Positions 49,530 to 59,946 of a stretch of DNA of 64,000 nucleotides are shown piece after piece. Position 1 is the stretch's first letter; every line of letters starts with the position of its first letter. Source of the DNA: Paraburkholderia acidipaludis NBRC 101816 (lineage in GTDB: Bacteria; Pseudomonadota; Gammaproteobacteria; Burkholderiales; Burkholderiaceae); NCBI RefSeq assembly GCF_000684975.1, contig NZ_BAXZ01000017.1, forward strand, positions 134,312 to 198,311. The letters are read 5' to 3'. A program made the position numbers and the translations under genes. A model generated the notes under the pieces. That model was not told the DNA's origin. It saw only the letters and a program-made list of their open reading frames with translations, and searched no databases.

Positions 49530-51721
49530 ACTCGCGCCGCGAAACGCTCGCGGGTCTCGCCGCGCGCGCGGGATTCGAAGTCGAATGGTCCGATGCGCAC
49601 GGCGCCATGCAGCGCGTGCCGGACAGCACGCTCGAAGCGCTGCTCGACTGCGCGGGCCTGCCGTGCGCAAACGCAACGCAATTGCGCCAGAGCGCTTCGC
49701 TCCTGAACGCGGAGCAGTCGGCACGGCGCTTGCCGCCGCTCATCACGGCCGAATACGAAAGCGCCATCGCCTTGCCGGCCTCGGCCGTGCGTTCGGGCAG
49801 CCACTATCGCATCGACCTCGAAAGCGGCGAGCACATCGAAGGCCGCTTCACCTCGCCGCGCGGCGAGACCGCGCTGCTCGCGCCGCTCAGCGAACCGGGC
49901 TATCACACGCTCACGATCAACGACCACCGGCTCACGCTCGCCGTTGCGCCGCCGCACTGCCATACGGTTGCCGACGCCTGGCGCGCGCGCCACGGCGAGA
50001 CCGCGCCGGTGCCCGCACAGTGGGGCGTAGCGGCGCAACTCTACGGACTCCGACGCAAAGGCGACGGCGGCATCGGTGACTACAGTGCGCTGGCGACGCT
50101 GGCCACGGAGAGCGCGCGCCACGGCGCGCAGGCGCTGGCCGTGAGTCCCACACACGCCATGTTCAGCGCGCTGCCCGGCCATTTCAGCCCCTACGCGCCC
50201 TCGTCGCGGCTCTGGCTGAACGTCGCGCATATCGATCCGGCCGCGATGTTCGGCGCCCAGGCCGCGCACGAGGCGAGCGTCGCCGCCCATGCCGAAGGCG
50301 TCTTTCAGGAGCTCGAAGCACGCGCGCAAATCGACTGGAAACGCGTCGTGCCGCTCAAGCTCGAGGTGCTGCGCGCGCTCTTCGAACGCTTCGACAAGGA
50401 CGAGCGCACGCGCGGCTCGCCGCGCGCGGCCGCGTTCGACGACTTCTGCGCGCGCGGCGGCGAAGCGCTCGAAGACCATGCGCGCTTCGAGACGCTGCAG
50501 GCTGCGCTGCTGGCGAGCCCGGGCGGCAACGCGCATTGGCGCGAGTGGCCCGCCGGGCTGCGCGACCCGCGCAGCCCCGAGGTGGCCGCATTCGCCGCGG
50601 AGCATCGGCGCGAAGTGGACTTCCACCGCTTCCTGCAATGGCTGGCCGCCGACGGCCTCACGCGTGCGCAACACGACGCGTGCGAGGCGGGCATGGCGAT
50701 CGGCCTGATCGCCGATCTCGCGGTGGGCTGCGACGGCGCGGGCAGCCACGCGTGGTCGCTGCCGCACGACATGCTGCAGCGCGTTTCCGTGGGTGCGCCG
50801 CCCGATCTCTTCAACCAGGCCGGACAGAGCTGGGGCCTCACCACGTTCTCGCCGCGCGCGCTGCACAACAACGGCTTTCGCGCTTTCATCGACATGCTGC
50901 GCGCCGCATTCGCGCACGCGGGCGGCGTACGCATCGACCACATTCTCGGCCTGCGGCGCCTCTGGCTCGTGCCCGAAGGCGAAAGCGCGAAGCACGGCGC
51001 GTATCTGCGCTACCCGTTCGAGGACCTCGTGCGCCTCATCTCGCTCGAATCGTGGCGTCACCGCGCCATCGCGATCGGCGAGGACCTGGGCACCGTGCCG
51101 CCGGGACTGCGCGAGCGGCTCGCCTCGCATGCGCTCTACGGCATCCGCGTGCTCTGGTTCGAGCGCAAGGGCCCCACGTTTATCGCCCCGCAGCGCTGGG
51201 ACCCGCACGGTATCGCGACGACCACCACGCACGACCTGCCGACCATTGCCGGCTGGTGGCGCGGCCTCGACATCGACTGGCGCAACCGCATCGGCCAGAC
51301 GCTGCCGCGCGCGGACGGGCGCGACCCGGTGGCGTTCGCGCACGCGCAGCGCGCCATCGACCGCACCGAGCTATGGCATGCGCTCCAGCAGGCTGGGTTC
51401 GCGCCGCAGGATGCGCCCATGCCGGCCGCGGAAGAGGCGCCTGTCGAAGCTGCGCTCGGCTATGTCGGCGCCACGGCGAGCCCGCTCGTGACCTGCCCGC
51501 TCGAAGACCTGCTCGGGCTCGCGGAGCAGCCCAACCTGCCGGGCTCGATCGACGAGCATCCGAACTGGCGCCAGCGCCTGCCGCTGCCTGTCGATGCGCT
51601 CTACGCGGACCCCGGGGTCGCGGCGCGCGTCGAGAGCGTCGTGCGGGCGCGCGAGGCGGTCACGGCATCGCCCCGCGACCCCGGCGCGCACGCGGCGCCG
51701 CCCACCGGTCCGACGCCATGA
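49526..51721 (+). CDS. malQ: 4-alpha-glucanotransferase (amylomaltase)
   Basis: This 731-residue GH77 enzyme disproportionates maltodextrins and supplies chains of suitable length to TreY. The catalytic carboxylates are in VRIDHILGLRRLW, AIGEDLGTVPPGLR and TTTHDLPTIAGWW. A substrate-binding SPYAPSSRLWLN segment is also present. It has an N-terminal domain of about 160 residues, as in long enterobacterial-type MalQ. The start overlaps the treZ stop and the end overlaps the treY start (ATGA both times). Confidence 0.94.
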   Translation: MNSRRETLAGLAARAGFEVEWSDAHGAMQRVPDSTLEALLDCAGLPCANATQLRQSASLLNAEQSARRLPPLITAEYESAIALPASAVRSGSHYRIDLESGEHIEGRFTSPRGETALLAPLSEPGYHTLTINDHRLTLAVAPPHCHTVADAWRARHGETAPVPAQWGVAAQLYGLRRKGDGGIGDYSALATLATESARHGAQALAVSPTHAMFSALPGHFSPYAPSSRLWLNVAHIDPAAMFGAQAAHEASVAAHAEGVFQELEARAQIDWKRVVPLKLEVLRALFERFDKDERTRGSPRAAAFDDFCARGGEALEDHARFETLQAALLASPGGNAHWREWPAGLRDPRSPEVAAFAAEHRREVDFHRFLQWLAADGLTRAQHDACEAGMAIGLIADLAVGCDGAGSHAWSLPHDMLQRVSVGAPPDLFNQAGQSWGLTTFSPRALHNNGFRAFIDMLRAAFAHAGGVRIDHILGLRRLWLVPEGESAKHGAYLRYPFEDLVRLISLESWRHRAIAIGEDLGTVPPGLRERLASHALYGIRVLWFERKGPTFIAPQRWDPHGIATTTTHDLPTIAGWWRGLDIDWRNRIGQTLPRADGRDPVAFAHAQRAIDRTELWHALQQAGFAPQDAPMPAAEEAPVEAALGYVGATASPLVTCPLEDLLGLAEQPNLPGSIDEHPNWRQRLPLPVDALYADPGVAARVESVVRAREAVTASPRDPGAHAAPPTGPTP

Positions 51722-54576
51722 CCCTGCCCCGCGCGACGCTGCGCCTGCAGTTTCATCACGACTTCACTTTCGACGACGCGCTCGCGCAGCTCGATTATTT
51801 CGCGGCGCTCGGCGTCAGCCATCTCTACACCTCGCCCATCACGACGGCACAGCCTGGCTCGATGCACGGCTACGACACCGTCGACTACGGCACGGTCAGC
51901 GCGGAGCTGGGCGGCGAGGCAGCCTTAAGGCGGCTTGCTGCGAAGCTGCACGAACGCGGCATGGGTCTCATCGTCGACATCGTGCCGAACCACATGGGCG
52001 TGGGTGGCGCGCACAACGCATGGTGGCTCGACATACTCGAATGGGGACGCCATAGCGCCTTTGCGCGCCATTTCGACGTGGACTGGCACTCGCCCGACCC
52101 CGTGCTGCGCGGCAAGGTGCTGATGCCGTTCCTCGGCGCGCAATACGGCGAAGAACTGGCTGCGGGCCGCATCGAGCTGAAGTTCGACGCGCGCGAAGGA
52201 TGCTTCTTCGCGGCCTACGGGCCGCACGTTTGCCCGATCTGCCCGACCGATTACGCCGCCGTGCTGCAGTCGGCGAACCGCGCCGATCTCAATGCGCTCG
52301 CCGCGCCGTTCCAGAGCCTCACCACGCAGCCCGAAGACCAGCCGCGTGCGGCCGCCGCGCGCGACGCGCTGCGCGCGTTCGCCGAACGCAACGGCACGGA
52401 GGCGTTCGACTTCGTGCTCGAAGCCTACACGGGCACGGACCCGGTGCCGCGCGAGCGGCTGCACCGCCTGCTCGAGCGCCAGCACTACCGGCTCGCGTGG
52501 TGGCGCACGGCCACCGACGAAGTGAACTGGCGGCGCTTCTTCGACATCAGCGCCCTGGCAGGCGTGCGCGTGGAACGGCACGACGTGTTCGAGGCCGTGC
52601 ACAAACTCGTGTTCCGGCTCTACGCGGACGGGGTGATCGACGGGTTGCGCGTCGATCATGTGGACGGACTCGCGGACCCGCGCGAATACTGCGAGCGTTT
52701 GCGCCAGCGGCTGCTGCCGTTGCGCGCGACGCTGCCGTATATCGTGGTAGAAAAGATCCTCGCGCACGGCGAAGCGCTGCGCGACGACTGGGCAGTCCAG
52801 GGCACCACGGGCTACGACTTCATGAACGACGTGGGCGCATTGCTGCACGATCCGGCCGGCGCCGGGCCGCTTGCCGAAGCGTGGGCCGCCATCAGCGGAT
52901 CGGACGCGCCGTTTGCGCGCGTCGCGCTCGACGCGCGCCGCGAAGTGCTGGCCGCCTATCTCGCCGCCGAACTGGACCACGCCGCGCGCGCCCTGCACCG
53001 CATCGCGCGCGAGCAGCCCGCGACGCGCGACTTCACGTATGCAAGCGTGCACCGTGCCGTCGCGCAGATCGCCATGCACTTTCCGGTGTATCGCATCTAT
53101 CCCGCGAACGGACTGCGCGGGCCGCTCGACAACCGCTATTTCGACAAGGCGCTCGACGCGGCTCGGCATGCGCTGCCCCGCGCCAACCGCGCCGCGCTCG
53201 AACAGGTCGACGCGTGGCTGGGCGGGCGGTCGCCCGACGCCGCGCCGCCAGCCGCGCCAGCCGGCACGAAACCGCCACGCTCGCAAAGCGCAGCACCGAA
53301 CGGCCCCACCAACGGCCCGCTCAGTCACGCGCTCATCGCGCAACGCACGGCGCTCGCGCTGTTCTCGCAACTCACCGCGCCGCTCGCGGCCAAGGCGACC
53401 GAAGACACCGCGCTCTACCGCTATGGCCGCCTGCTGTCGCGCAATGAGGTCGGCGCGGACCCCGACGATTTCGCCCGCAGCGTAGAAGCGTTCCACGCCG
53501 CCAATCGGGAACGGCAACGGCGCGCGCCCTATGCGCTGCTGGCCACTGCCACGCACGACCACAAACGCGGTGAAGATGTGCGGGCGCGCCTCGCCGTTAT
53601 GAGCGAACTGTCCAGCGACTGGAGCGCGACGCTGCGCGCATGGTCCACGCTGAACCAGCCGCACCGCCGCAACAGCGGCGCGGGCGGTGCCGACTGGGCG
53701 CCCGGGCCGACCGCAGAGGCCATGCTGTACCAGACGCTCGTGGGCAGCTGGCCGCCCACGCTCGATCCCGGCGACGAAGCAGGCGTGCGGGCGCTTGCCG
53801 AACGCGTCGCGCAGTGGCAGTTGAAAGCATTGCGCGAGTCGAAGCTGCGCACGAACTGGCTCGTGCCCGACGAAGCCTATGAGTCGGACTGCCAGGCATT
53901 TTTGTTCGACATCCTCGCACCGCAGCGCCTCGACGGCTTTCTGCACGAACTGGCCGCCTTCGTGGCGCGCATTGCGCCGGCCGGAGCGCTCAACTCGCTG
54001 CTGCAAACCACGCTGCGGCTCACGTCGCCGGGTGTGCCCGATCTTTATCAGGGCACGGAGCTATGGGATTTCAGTCTCGTCGACCCGGACAACCGCCGGC
54101 CTGTCGATTTTGCGCTGCGCGCGGCGGCCGTCGACGACGAACCGCCCTCGGCGAAACTCCCGCACTGGCGCGACGCGCACGTGAAGCTCGCCACCGTGCG
54201 GCGTCTGCTGGCATTGCGCGCCCGCGCACCGGAACTGCTGCGGGAAGGTTCGTATATGCCGCTCGAAGTGCGCGGCGAAGGCGCGGCGCATGTCATCGCG
54301 TTTGCGCGCCGCCATCGAGACTCGTGCGCGCTGGTTGTCGGCACACGCCTCGCGGCGCCGCTGCTGGAGAACGGCGTGCCGCTCGTTCTGGCGCAGCGTT
54401 GGGGCGATACGGTCGTGGTATTGCCGCCAGGGATGGCCGAGCCCCAGTGGTACGACTGGCTCAGCGATGCCACGCGAACGCCGGATGGGGAAAACCGATT
54501 GTCTGTGCGCGATCTGCTTGCGGCACTGCCTGTCGCGGTGTTGTCGAATCTCGCGCCTGAGCGCCAAACTCAATAA
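51718..54576 (+). CDS. treY: Malto-oligosyltrehalose synthase
   Basis: This 952-residue GH13_26 protein converts the reducing-end glucose linkage of maltodextrins to a trehalose linkage. It has the N-terminal TLRLQFHHDFTFDDAL, SPITTAQPGSMHGYD, and catalytic regions GLRVDHVDGLADP, YIVVEKILAHGE and ATATHDHKRGEDVRARL. An insert of about 40 Pro/Ala/Gly-rich residues sits near residues 503-535 and is probably a flexible loop. It is the last gene of the block; no clear terminator follows in the 165 bases before the type VI genes. Confidence 0.95.
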   Translation: MTLPRATLRLQFHHDFTFDDALAQLDYFAALGVSHLYTSPITTAQPGSMHGYDTVDYGTVSAELGGEAALRRLAAKLHERGMGLIVDIVPNHMGVGGAHNAWWLDILEWGRHSAFARHFDVDWHSPDPVLRGKVLMPFLGAQYGEELAAGRIELKFDAREGCFFAAYGPHVCPICPTDYAAVLQSANRADLNALAAPFQSLTTQPEDQPRAAAARDALRAFAERNGTEAFDFVLEAYTGTDPVPRERLHRLLERQHYRLAWWRTATDEVNWRRFFDISALAGVRVERHDVFEAVHKLVFRLYADGVIDGLRVDHVDGLADPREYCERLRQRLLPLRATLPYIVVEKILAHGEALRDDWAVQGTTGYDFMNDVGALLHDPAGAGPLAEAWAAISGSDAPFARVALDARREVLAAYLAAELDHAARALHRIAREQPATRDFTYASVHRAVAQIAMHFPVYRIYPANGLRGPLDNRYFDKALDAARHALPRANRAALEQVDAWLGGRSPDAAPPAAPAGTKPPRSQSAAPNGPTNGPLSHALIAQRTALALFSQLTAPLAAKATEDTALYRYGRLLSRNEVGADPDDFARSVEAFHAANRERQRRAPYALLATATHDHKRGEDVRARLAVMSELSSDWSATLRAWSTLNQPHRRNSGAGGADWAPGPTAEAMLYQTLVGSWPPTLDPGDEAGVRALAERVAQWQLKALRESKLRTNWLVPDEAYESDCQAFLFDILAPQRLDGFLHELAAFVARIAPAGALNSLLQTTLRLTSPGVPDLYQGTELWDFSLVDPDNRRPVDFALRAAAVDDEPPSAKLPHWRDAHVKLATVRRLLALRARAPELLREGSYMPLEVRGEGAAHVIAFARRHRDSCALVVGTRLAAPLLENGVPLVLAQRWGDTVVVLPPGMAEPQWYDWLSDATRTPDGENRLSVRDLLAALPVAVLSNLAPERQTQ

Positions 54577-54741
54577 ACGTGACGTCGGGCTATTTTCGCT
54601 GTCGCGTTGTTTCCATTCCCAGACTTCCGTCGACCGCTATCAGCCTCACCGGATCGGTCTTCTTCCATTGCGATTTCGGAATCGGAATCGACCACTCAAC
54701 GTTCGCCGTAGCCAGCGCGAGGCCCACGCCGAGCGCACCCA

Positions 54742-57700
54742 TCACGGTTGCATCTCCGGGGGAAGCGGCGGCAGGGACGGCATGCCGGGGGGCAATATGC
54801 CCGCGCGGCCCGTCACGAAGATCCGGTCCGGCATCTGGAAGCCGCGCAGCTTGAGCAACTCCAGCGGCCCGGCCCCCGCCTGCACGCGCAGCAGATAACG
54901 CAGCGGCGCTGCCGTATCGTCGGCTGCCTTCGTATCCCCGCCATTCCAGACCAGCTCATAGCGCGTATCGTCGAGCGCCTTCACCTGGGCCTTCTCCAGC
55001 ATCCGCAGGAATGCCCAGTCCCCGGTGCGGTCGAACGCCAGGCGCAGCCCCGCATCCAGCGACTGCCAGCTCAGCGACGCATGGCCGTTCAGGCCGTCGC
55101 CCGGCCACACAAGCGGCGTCCAGGTCTCGCGCTGGTTGAAATAGACCACCTGATGTCCATCGACCGTCAGTTCCGTTTGCGTCACGGTAGGCGTCGACTG
55201 CGGCATGATCTCGAAGTGGTAGCCGGCCTCCCCCTGGACGTAAAGGCGCGCGCCGAGCGGGCCGATCAGCCGTAACATGGCGAGGAATTTCGGATCGAAC
55301 TGCAGTGATTGCGGCGCGAGTTCGCCCGGCACCCACTGGTCGCCCTGGCGCTTGAGCACGCCGGAGAGTTCGATCTCGACAAAGCGGTTGATCAGCCCCG
55401 TATCGGGCCGCACGTAACGGCCGAACTCGGCGAAGGACGCATCCGCCGACGTCGGCGAGAACGGATAGCGTGAAGCGAACGACGATGCGAAAGGTGCCGC
55501 CACGCCCGCGCGCCACGCATCGTTCAGGCTCGCGGCCGCAGGCTGGAGCACCGCCTGCCACGACGCATCGAGCGGCTGCACGAACATCGCCTGACCGAAG
55601 CCCGCCCACTGCGCACCCAGGCTCGCCGCGGTGAGCGCCGCATCGTCGCGCGCCTGCGTCAGATCGGAGAGCTTGCCCTGGAACACCGCCTGCGCAAGCG
55701 AGCGCGCCATCGACTGCGCATCCGGGCTCGACTGGATCTGCTGCAGCTTCAGGCGCACGGTCGTGTCGGCCGTCAGCACGCGCGAGAGGCTCACGCCGCT
55801 GAACGCAGCGGCATTCGCGGCGTTGCCGTTGCCGGCCTTGCTGCTGTCGGGAGCCGCGCCAGCGTCGCCGAGCAGTGCGAGCAGCGGACCAAACGAGCGG
55901 TCCAATGGATTCACGACGGGCGCCTGGCTGGCATCGTCGCCACCGCCGAACAGCCCCTGCGCCTTGCGCACGAGCGTGTCGGTCAACGCCTGCGAGGGAC
56001 GCCCTGCCTCGCCCTGGTACTGCACCGACTTCATGACCGCGACCATCGGCGAAGTCTGCGGATCGGTCATGCGCGCAAGCTGGTCAATCACGCCCGAGAA
56101 GCTCGTCGCCCCGATCCACTGGAAGCTGTTGAGCATCGTCCCCCAGGCCGCCGTGTAGTCCGTGAAGTAGCGCATGCGCAGCCGCTGCCTGAGAGCGTCG
56201 GCGTCGTGCTTCGCGTCGATCGTCCCTTCGGCTGCGACAACACTTGCCCGGGCCACCGGCTGGTCGCCGGTCAGCACCCAGTCTCCCTCGACGTGCTGCT
56301 CCTTTGCCGCGTCGTCGATAGCGTTGCCGATGAAGCCCTCCCACGCGGCGCGCGTGAAGATGCCCGGCACCGTCTGCGTGGTCGCAAAGAGGCCGTGCGC
56401 GTCCGTCCCCGCGAGCAGCGTCGCGAGCGACACGTCCGCGTACCTGCCGCGCGCCTCGTCCAGGATGCGCTGGTACAGCACGTCGTCGCTCGCCGCCAGG
56501 CCGATCTGGTTCACGAGCGTCGAGCGCATCTGCGTGACGAGCGGCATCGATGCGCTGATCCGCCAGCCGGGGTGCGCCTTCAGGTGATCGGACCAGAAGC
56601 CCGCGAGGCGCTGCGAGGTGTCGAGCCATTCGCCCGTGCGCATGCCGGCGGGCGCCGGCCATACGTCGAGCAGTTGCGCCTTGAGGAACGGTGCGTCGGT
56701 ACGCGCCGGCGTGGCGAGCATCAGATACGCCTTGAGGTGGTTGTAGGCCTGCTGCTGCGCGTCGTGGCCCTGCTGCTCGTCGGCGCGCACCTGCGAGAGC
56801 TGTGCGAGTTGCTCTTCGAGCGCCTGCACGACCGGCTGCTGCAGGTTGCGGGTCGCGACGGTCTGGTACGGACGCCACAGTGCATCGAGCAGGTCGTCGT
56901 TGTGCGAGACGCCCGCGCGCAGGTACCAGGGCGCGCCGTGCTGCTGACGGTATTCGAGCGTCGCGATCTCATTCTGCAGGGCAAGCTGCGCTCGCAGCGC
57001 CTGCGGTGTGCCGGGCATGGCCGCCAACGCGGTGGAGGCAGTGGTTTCGGCATCCTTGACGAGGGCGTGGTTACCGAGGCCCGAGACGACCAGCGCGACC
57101 GTCCACAGGGCGGCCCCAACGAGCAGAAGCACCGCAAGCGCGTCGGGCCAGTAAAAGCCGGCTCGCCTGCCCCGATAATGCGCCGACCCGCCAGCGATCT
57201 CTTTCCAGACCGGAAGCAGCGCGGCGGGTTGCTCGCGCGTAACCGCTACCGTCTGCGGCGCATCGGCGGGCTGACCCGCCGTAGCGTTTCCGCCCGCGAT
57301 CGGTACCGGAACAACAGTCGACCCGAGAAAGACCGGCGTGAACATGACACCGGCGAGCGGCGAACGCAGCCAGTTCGACGCGGCGAGCGCGCCGAGGCTC
57401 GCAGCAATCCGCGCGGCATGGTCGCCGACATACTTCGAGACTTCCATCAACCCTACCGCCTTCTCGCGCGTATAGAGACGCACGCCCGCGTCTGCCGACC
57501 ACCGCTCGACCTCGTCGAGAAGCTCCGGCAGTCTGGTGGCGGCGTCCTGCGCCTGCCTGCGCGACTCGTTCGGCATGAAGGTACCGACTGCTTCGAACCG
57601 TTCGGATGGACGACCCTCAGTCTCTACCGGGTGAAGGAACGTAACGGGCGCGGCCCAGCCGAGTGCAGTCGCGGTCATCGAGAGCGCGCGGGGCAGACCC

Positions 57701-58317
57701 GTATCAGTCTCGTCGGCGCGTGCAACGTGGACCAGACCATCAACCGGGCGACGACTACGCAGGTTGCGGATCTGGCCGAGCCACTTTTCTCTCTCAATAC
57801 CGTCTGGCGCGGCGTGGACGAGGACGGTCTCGCCGACGTGCATGACACCCGCCTGCTTGAGCCCGGGTGCGACCTGATCGACCCGCTCGTCTCTACCGTC
57901 GACCATCAGCCAGCGCAGACGGTTACGCCAGAACCAGCCATGCGCAACGCGCAGTTCCTCGGCCATGCGTTGCAGCCGCGCGTCGCGCTTCGAAACCGGC
58001 GCAGCGTTCGTCGACTTACCCGAATCGTTTCCGTTGTCCTGACGAAACACGACGCCGGCAACGTAGTACGCGCCGACCCGTGTAGCGAAAACGTGCAGTA
58101 GCACCACGACGAGCAGAATGCCAAGAATCCACAGGCTGAGGGTTTTCTTCGCGTCGAGGGTCGTTACATTGACGATTCCACCAAAGACCCACACGATCAC
58201 CAGCGCAACTGCGGCCATCAATACTGCAAACGCGGGAATCGCCCAGGTCAGAAGCGAACGTGCCGCTGGAGATGGCGGGACGACGCTCTCGGGAGTTACA
58301 AGAGGTTCGAGACTCAT
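54742..58317 (-). CDS. IcmF/TssM-like type VI secretion protein (no visible Walker A)
   Basis: This 1191-residue protein has the TssM layout: two N-terminal membrane segments (about 24-46 and 60-79), a cytoplasmic domain, a third segment (about 392-412) and a large periplasmic part containing ImcF-related sequence. The end is Pro-rich (LPPGMPSLPPLPPE). The cytoplasmic domain shows LRWLMVDGRDERVDQ where a GxxxxGKT loop would be expected, so nucleotide binding is doubtful. It starts four bases inside the previous gene (ATGA). No other core tss gene is in the window, so this is a paralogue inside a vgrG island or the edge of a larger cluster. Confidence 0.8.
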   Translation of the reverse strand: MSLEPLVTPESVVPPSPAARSLLTWAIPAFAVLMAAVALVIVWVFGGIVNVTTLDAKKTLSLWILGILLVVVLLHVFATRVGAYYVAGVVFRQDNGNDSGKSTNAAPVSKRDARLQRMAEELRVAHGWFWRNRLRWLMVDGRDERVDQVAPGLKQAGVMHVGETVLVHAAPDGIEREKWLGQIRNLRSRRPVDGLVHVARADETDTGLPRALSMTATALGWAAPVTFLHPVETEGRPSERFEAVGTFMPNESRRQAQDAATRLPELLDEVERWSADAGVRLYTREKAVGLMEVSKYVGDHAARIAASLGALAASNWLRSPLAGVMFTPVFLGSTVVPVPIAGGNATAGQPADAPQTVAVTREQPAALLPVWKEIAGGSAHYRGRRAGFYWPDALAVLLLVGAALWTVALVVSGLGNHALVKDAETTASTALAAMPGTPQALRAQLALQNEIATLEYRQQHGAPWYLRAGVSHNDDLLDALWRPYQTVATRNLQQPVVQALEEQLAQLSQVRADEQQGHDAQQQAYNHLKAYLMLATPARTDAPFLKAQLLDVWPAPAGMRTGEWLDTSQRLAGFWSDHLKAHPGWRISASMPLVTQMRSTLVNQIGLAASDDVLYQRILDEARGRYADVSLATLLAGTDAHGLFATTQTVPGIFTRAAWEGFIGNAIDDAAKEQHVEGDWVLTGDQPVARASVVAAEGTIDAKHDADALRQRLRMRYFTDYTAAWGTMLNSFQWIGATSFSGVIDQLARMTDPQTSPMVAVMKSVQYQGEAGRPSQALTDTLVRKAQGLFGGGDDASQAPVVNPLDRSFGPLLALLGDAGAAPDSSKAGNGNAANAAAFSGVSLSRVLTADTTVRLKLQQIQSSPDAQSMARSLAQAVFQGKLSDLTQARDDAALTAASLGAQWAGFGQAMFVQPLDASWQAVLQPAAASLNDAWRAGVAAPFASSFASRYPFSPTSADASFAEFGRYVRPDTGLINRFVEIELSGVLKRQGDQWVPGELAPQSLQFDPKFLAMLRLIGPLGARLYVQGEAGYHFEIMPQSTPTVTQTELTVDGHQVVYFNQRETWTPLVWPGDGLNGHASLSWQSLDAGLRLAFDRTGDWAFLRMLEKAQVKALDDTRYELVWNGGDTKAADDTAAPLRYLLRVQAGAGPLELLKLRGFQMPDRIFVTGRAGILPPGMPSLPPLPPEMQP

Positions 58318-59558
58318 GACGGTTGTGGATGGGCTTGCAGGATAGCTGCCTGACAGGTGGCAGGCGTACGGTTCAGGATGAATTGCGGAGCGTCCGAGCC
58401 ATCCTCGGCTGCCGCCGTAATGGCGAGCCAGTCGGCCGCCAGGCCAGCATGACCGAGGACACGGTCAGGCATGCGACGCGCTTCGAACTTTGTCAACTGG
58501 TCCAAACCGGCGCGGCGGCATGCCTGGGTAACGTGCGTCTGCTCCTGGGCGTCGAAACCGGTCAGCCACGCGTGCTTGATTACCGACGAAGTTACTCGCC
58601 CCCAGAGCATCGCAAATGCAAGTCCTTCGAGCAGTTCCAGCGGCGGTACGGCGACCGGTCGGTGAAGCGTTGCGCGAGGCGTTAGCCCATGAGGCAACGC
58701 GACTGTCTGAGGCAGGAAAAGCAGAGCTACGCCCGCCTCTGCACTATCCTCTGGCGGCTTTTCATGCAACTGAACCGCGACTACCATCAGCGGACGCGCT
58801 TCTTGTGCGTCAAGCCACGCGTCGACGGGCATCAGCCCGTCCGCAACGGCCACCGTTTTGCAGTCCGGCAGATAGAGGTTCATCGCACCGATTACCGTGC
58901 GTAGTTGTTTTAGCGCGTCGCCGGGACTTGAAGTGTCCGGCACTACCAGCCGTAAGGCGGGGGGTATTCCAGCCTGTAGCAGAGGGCGTATCGTCCTTAC
59001 GAGAGGCACCAGCAGTTGCGCGTAAAGTCTGCCAACGCGATCAAGCGGTACCTGCTGGAGCACCTGAACAAGCAACGGATCAACAGAGGCAGTATCGGAA
59101 TCATCAGATAGCCGCGTATGCCTCGCAGTAGCAGTGCCGTCCTTGAGCGGCTGAGCCTTGAGCAGCGGCTTCCCTTCCACAATCGTGCTCGCGAGCGCAC
59201 CGTTCTCGACGGGGAGCTGGTAGCTATAGTCGAGTACGCGTACTGACCTCCGCCCACGCTCGATGAGGTTTCGACGACGCTGCTCGCGATGGTCGTTGTA
59301 GAACATCGCATGCAGATAGGCACCCTCGTAGCCCGAGCGGGCGACGATGAGGATTGCAAGGAACAGGACGTGAGGCAGGCCCGCAACTGGAAGCCAGAAG
59401 ATCGCGCCTCTCGCGGGCCAGTTATGCGGCCATAGCAGGAGTATTGCGCCATCTACAACGACAACGCAGACGAGCCATACGACGAACCATGTGCGTAGTC
59501 CCGGGCCGCGCGGAGGATAGGGCTTTGGCGGCCCAAGCTGTTTCAGGTCAACCGGCAT
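58314..59558 (-). CDS. Two-TM type VI secretion-associated protein, unassigned
   Basis: This 414-residue protein has two membrane segments near the N-terminus (about 21-43 and 52-73) and a large soluble C-terminal part. I recognise no family with confidence. GGGAGA precedes the ATG. The stop overlaps the start of the TssM-like gene, so the two are probably made together and may form a complex. It could play an adaptor part, as membrane-anchored Tla-type proteins do in other vgrG modules, but the sequence does not show that. It contains a Cys pair and long helical stretches but no catalytic motif. Confidence 0.6.
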   Translation of the reverse strand: MPVDLKQLGPPKPYPPRGPGLRTWFVVWLVCVVVVDGAILLLWPHNWPARGAIFWLPVAGLPHVLFLAILIVARSGYEGAYLHAMFYNDHREQRRRNLIERGRRSVRVLDYSYQLPVENGALASTIVEGKPLLKAQPLKDGTATARHTRLSDDSDTASVDPLLVQVLQQVPLDRVGRLYAQLLVPLVRTIRPLLQAGIPPALRLVVPDTSSPGDALKQLRTVIGAMNLYLPDCKTVAVADGLMPVDAWLDAQEARPLMVVAVQLHEKPPEDSAEAGVALLFLPQTVALPHGLTPRATLHRPVAVPPLELLEGLAFAMLWGRVTSSVIKHAWLTGFDAQEQTHVTQACRRAGLDQLTKFEARRMPDRVLGHAGLAADWLAITAAAEDGSDAPQFILNRTPATCQAAILQAHPQPS

Positions 59559-59655
59559 CGACTTGCGTCTCCCTTGTGCCCGTCATATCCGACGCTCCAA
59601 ACGCACGGCAACCGCATGCGAAGCACGGGAAATATTCAGCGGTCTGCATGGTTGA

Positions 59656-59946
59656 TCAGGTGGATGAGACCGAGGTTGTCTGTGACGGAATCAGCACCGG
59701 CGGCGGATCGCATCGGCACAGACACAGATCGTCGGCAAGCGCCGGGCGTTTTCCGTCGGGACCGATTTCGTTCGCCCGCGCGCCTGCGCAGCCGATACGC
59801 CCGTAGGTACTGCACTTCGGACACCAGACAGGATCGTCTTCATAGGCCGCGATCTTGCCATCGAGCATGTCTCTACGCGCGGGCGTCTCGACCTGACCGC
59901 CGACGTTCGTCTCGTCGCCGTTTCGGATATAGGGCCTTCTACTCAT
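59656..59946 (-). CDS. PAAR-type spike tip protein
   Basis: This 96-residue protein has the PAAR-like start IRNGDETNVGGQVE. Cysteines follow at 42, 45 and 53 (WCPKCSTYGRIGC) and at 75, 77 and 79 (LCLCRC), suited to zinc binding at the tip. The ending PPPVLI resembles PAAR proteins that sit on VgrG trimers. AGAGGACG is upstream of the ATG, inside the preceding gene's end, which overlaps by eight bases. It presumably caps the VgrG of the same island. Confidence 0.82.
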   Translation of the reverse strand: MSRRPYIRNGDETNVGGQVETPARRDMLDGKIAAYEDDPVWCPKCSTYGRIGCAGARANEIGPDGKRPALADDLCLCRCDPPPVLIPSQTTSVSST

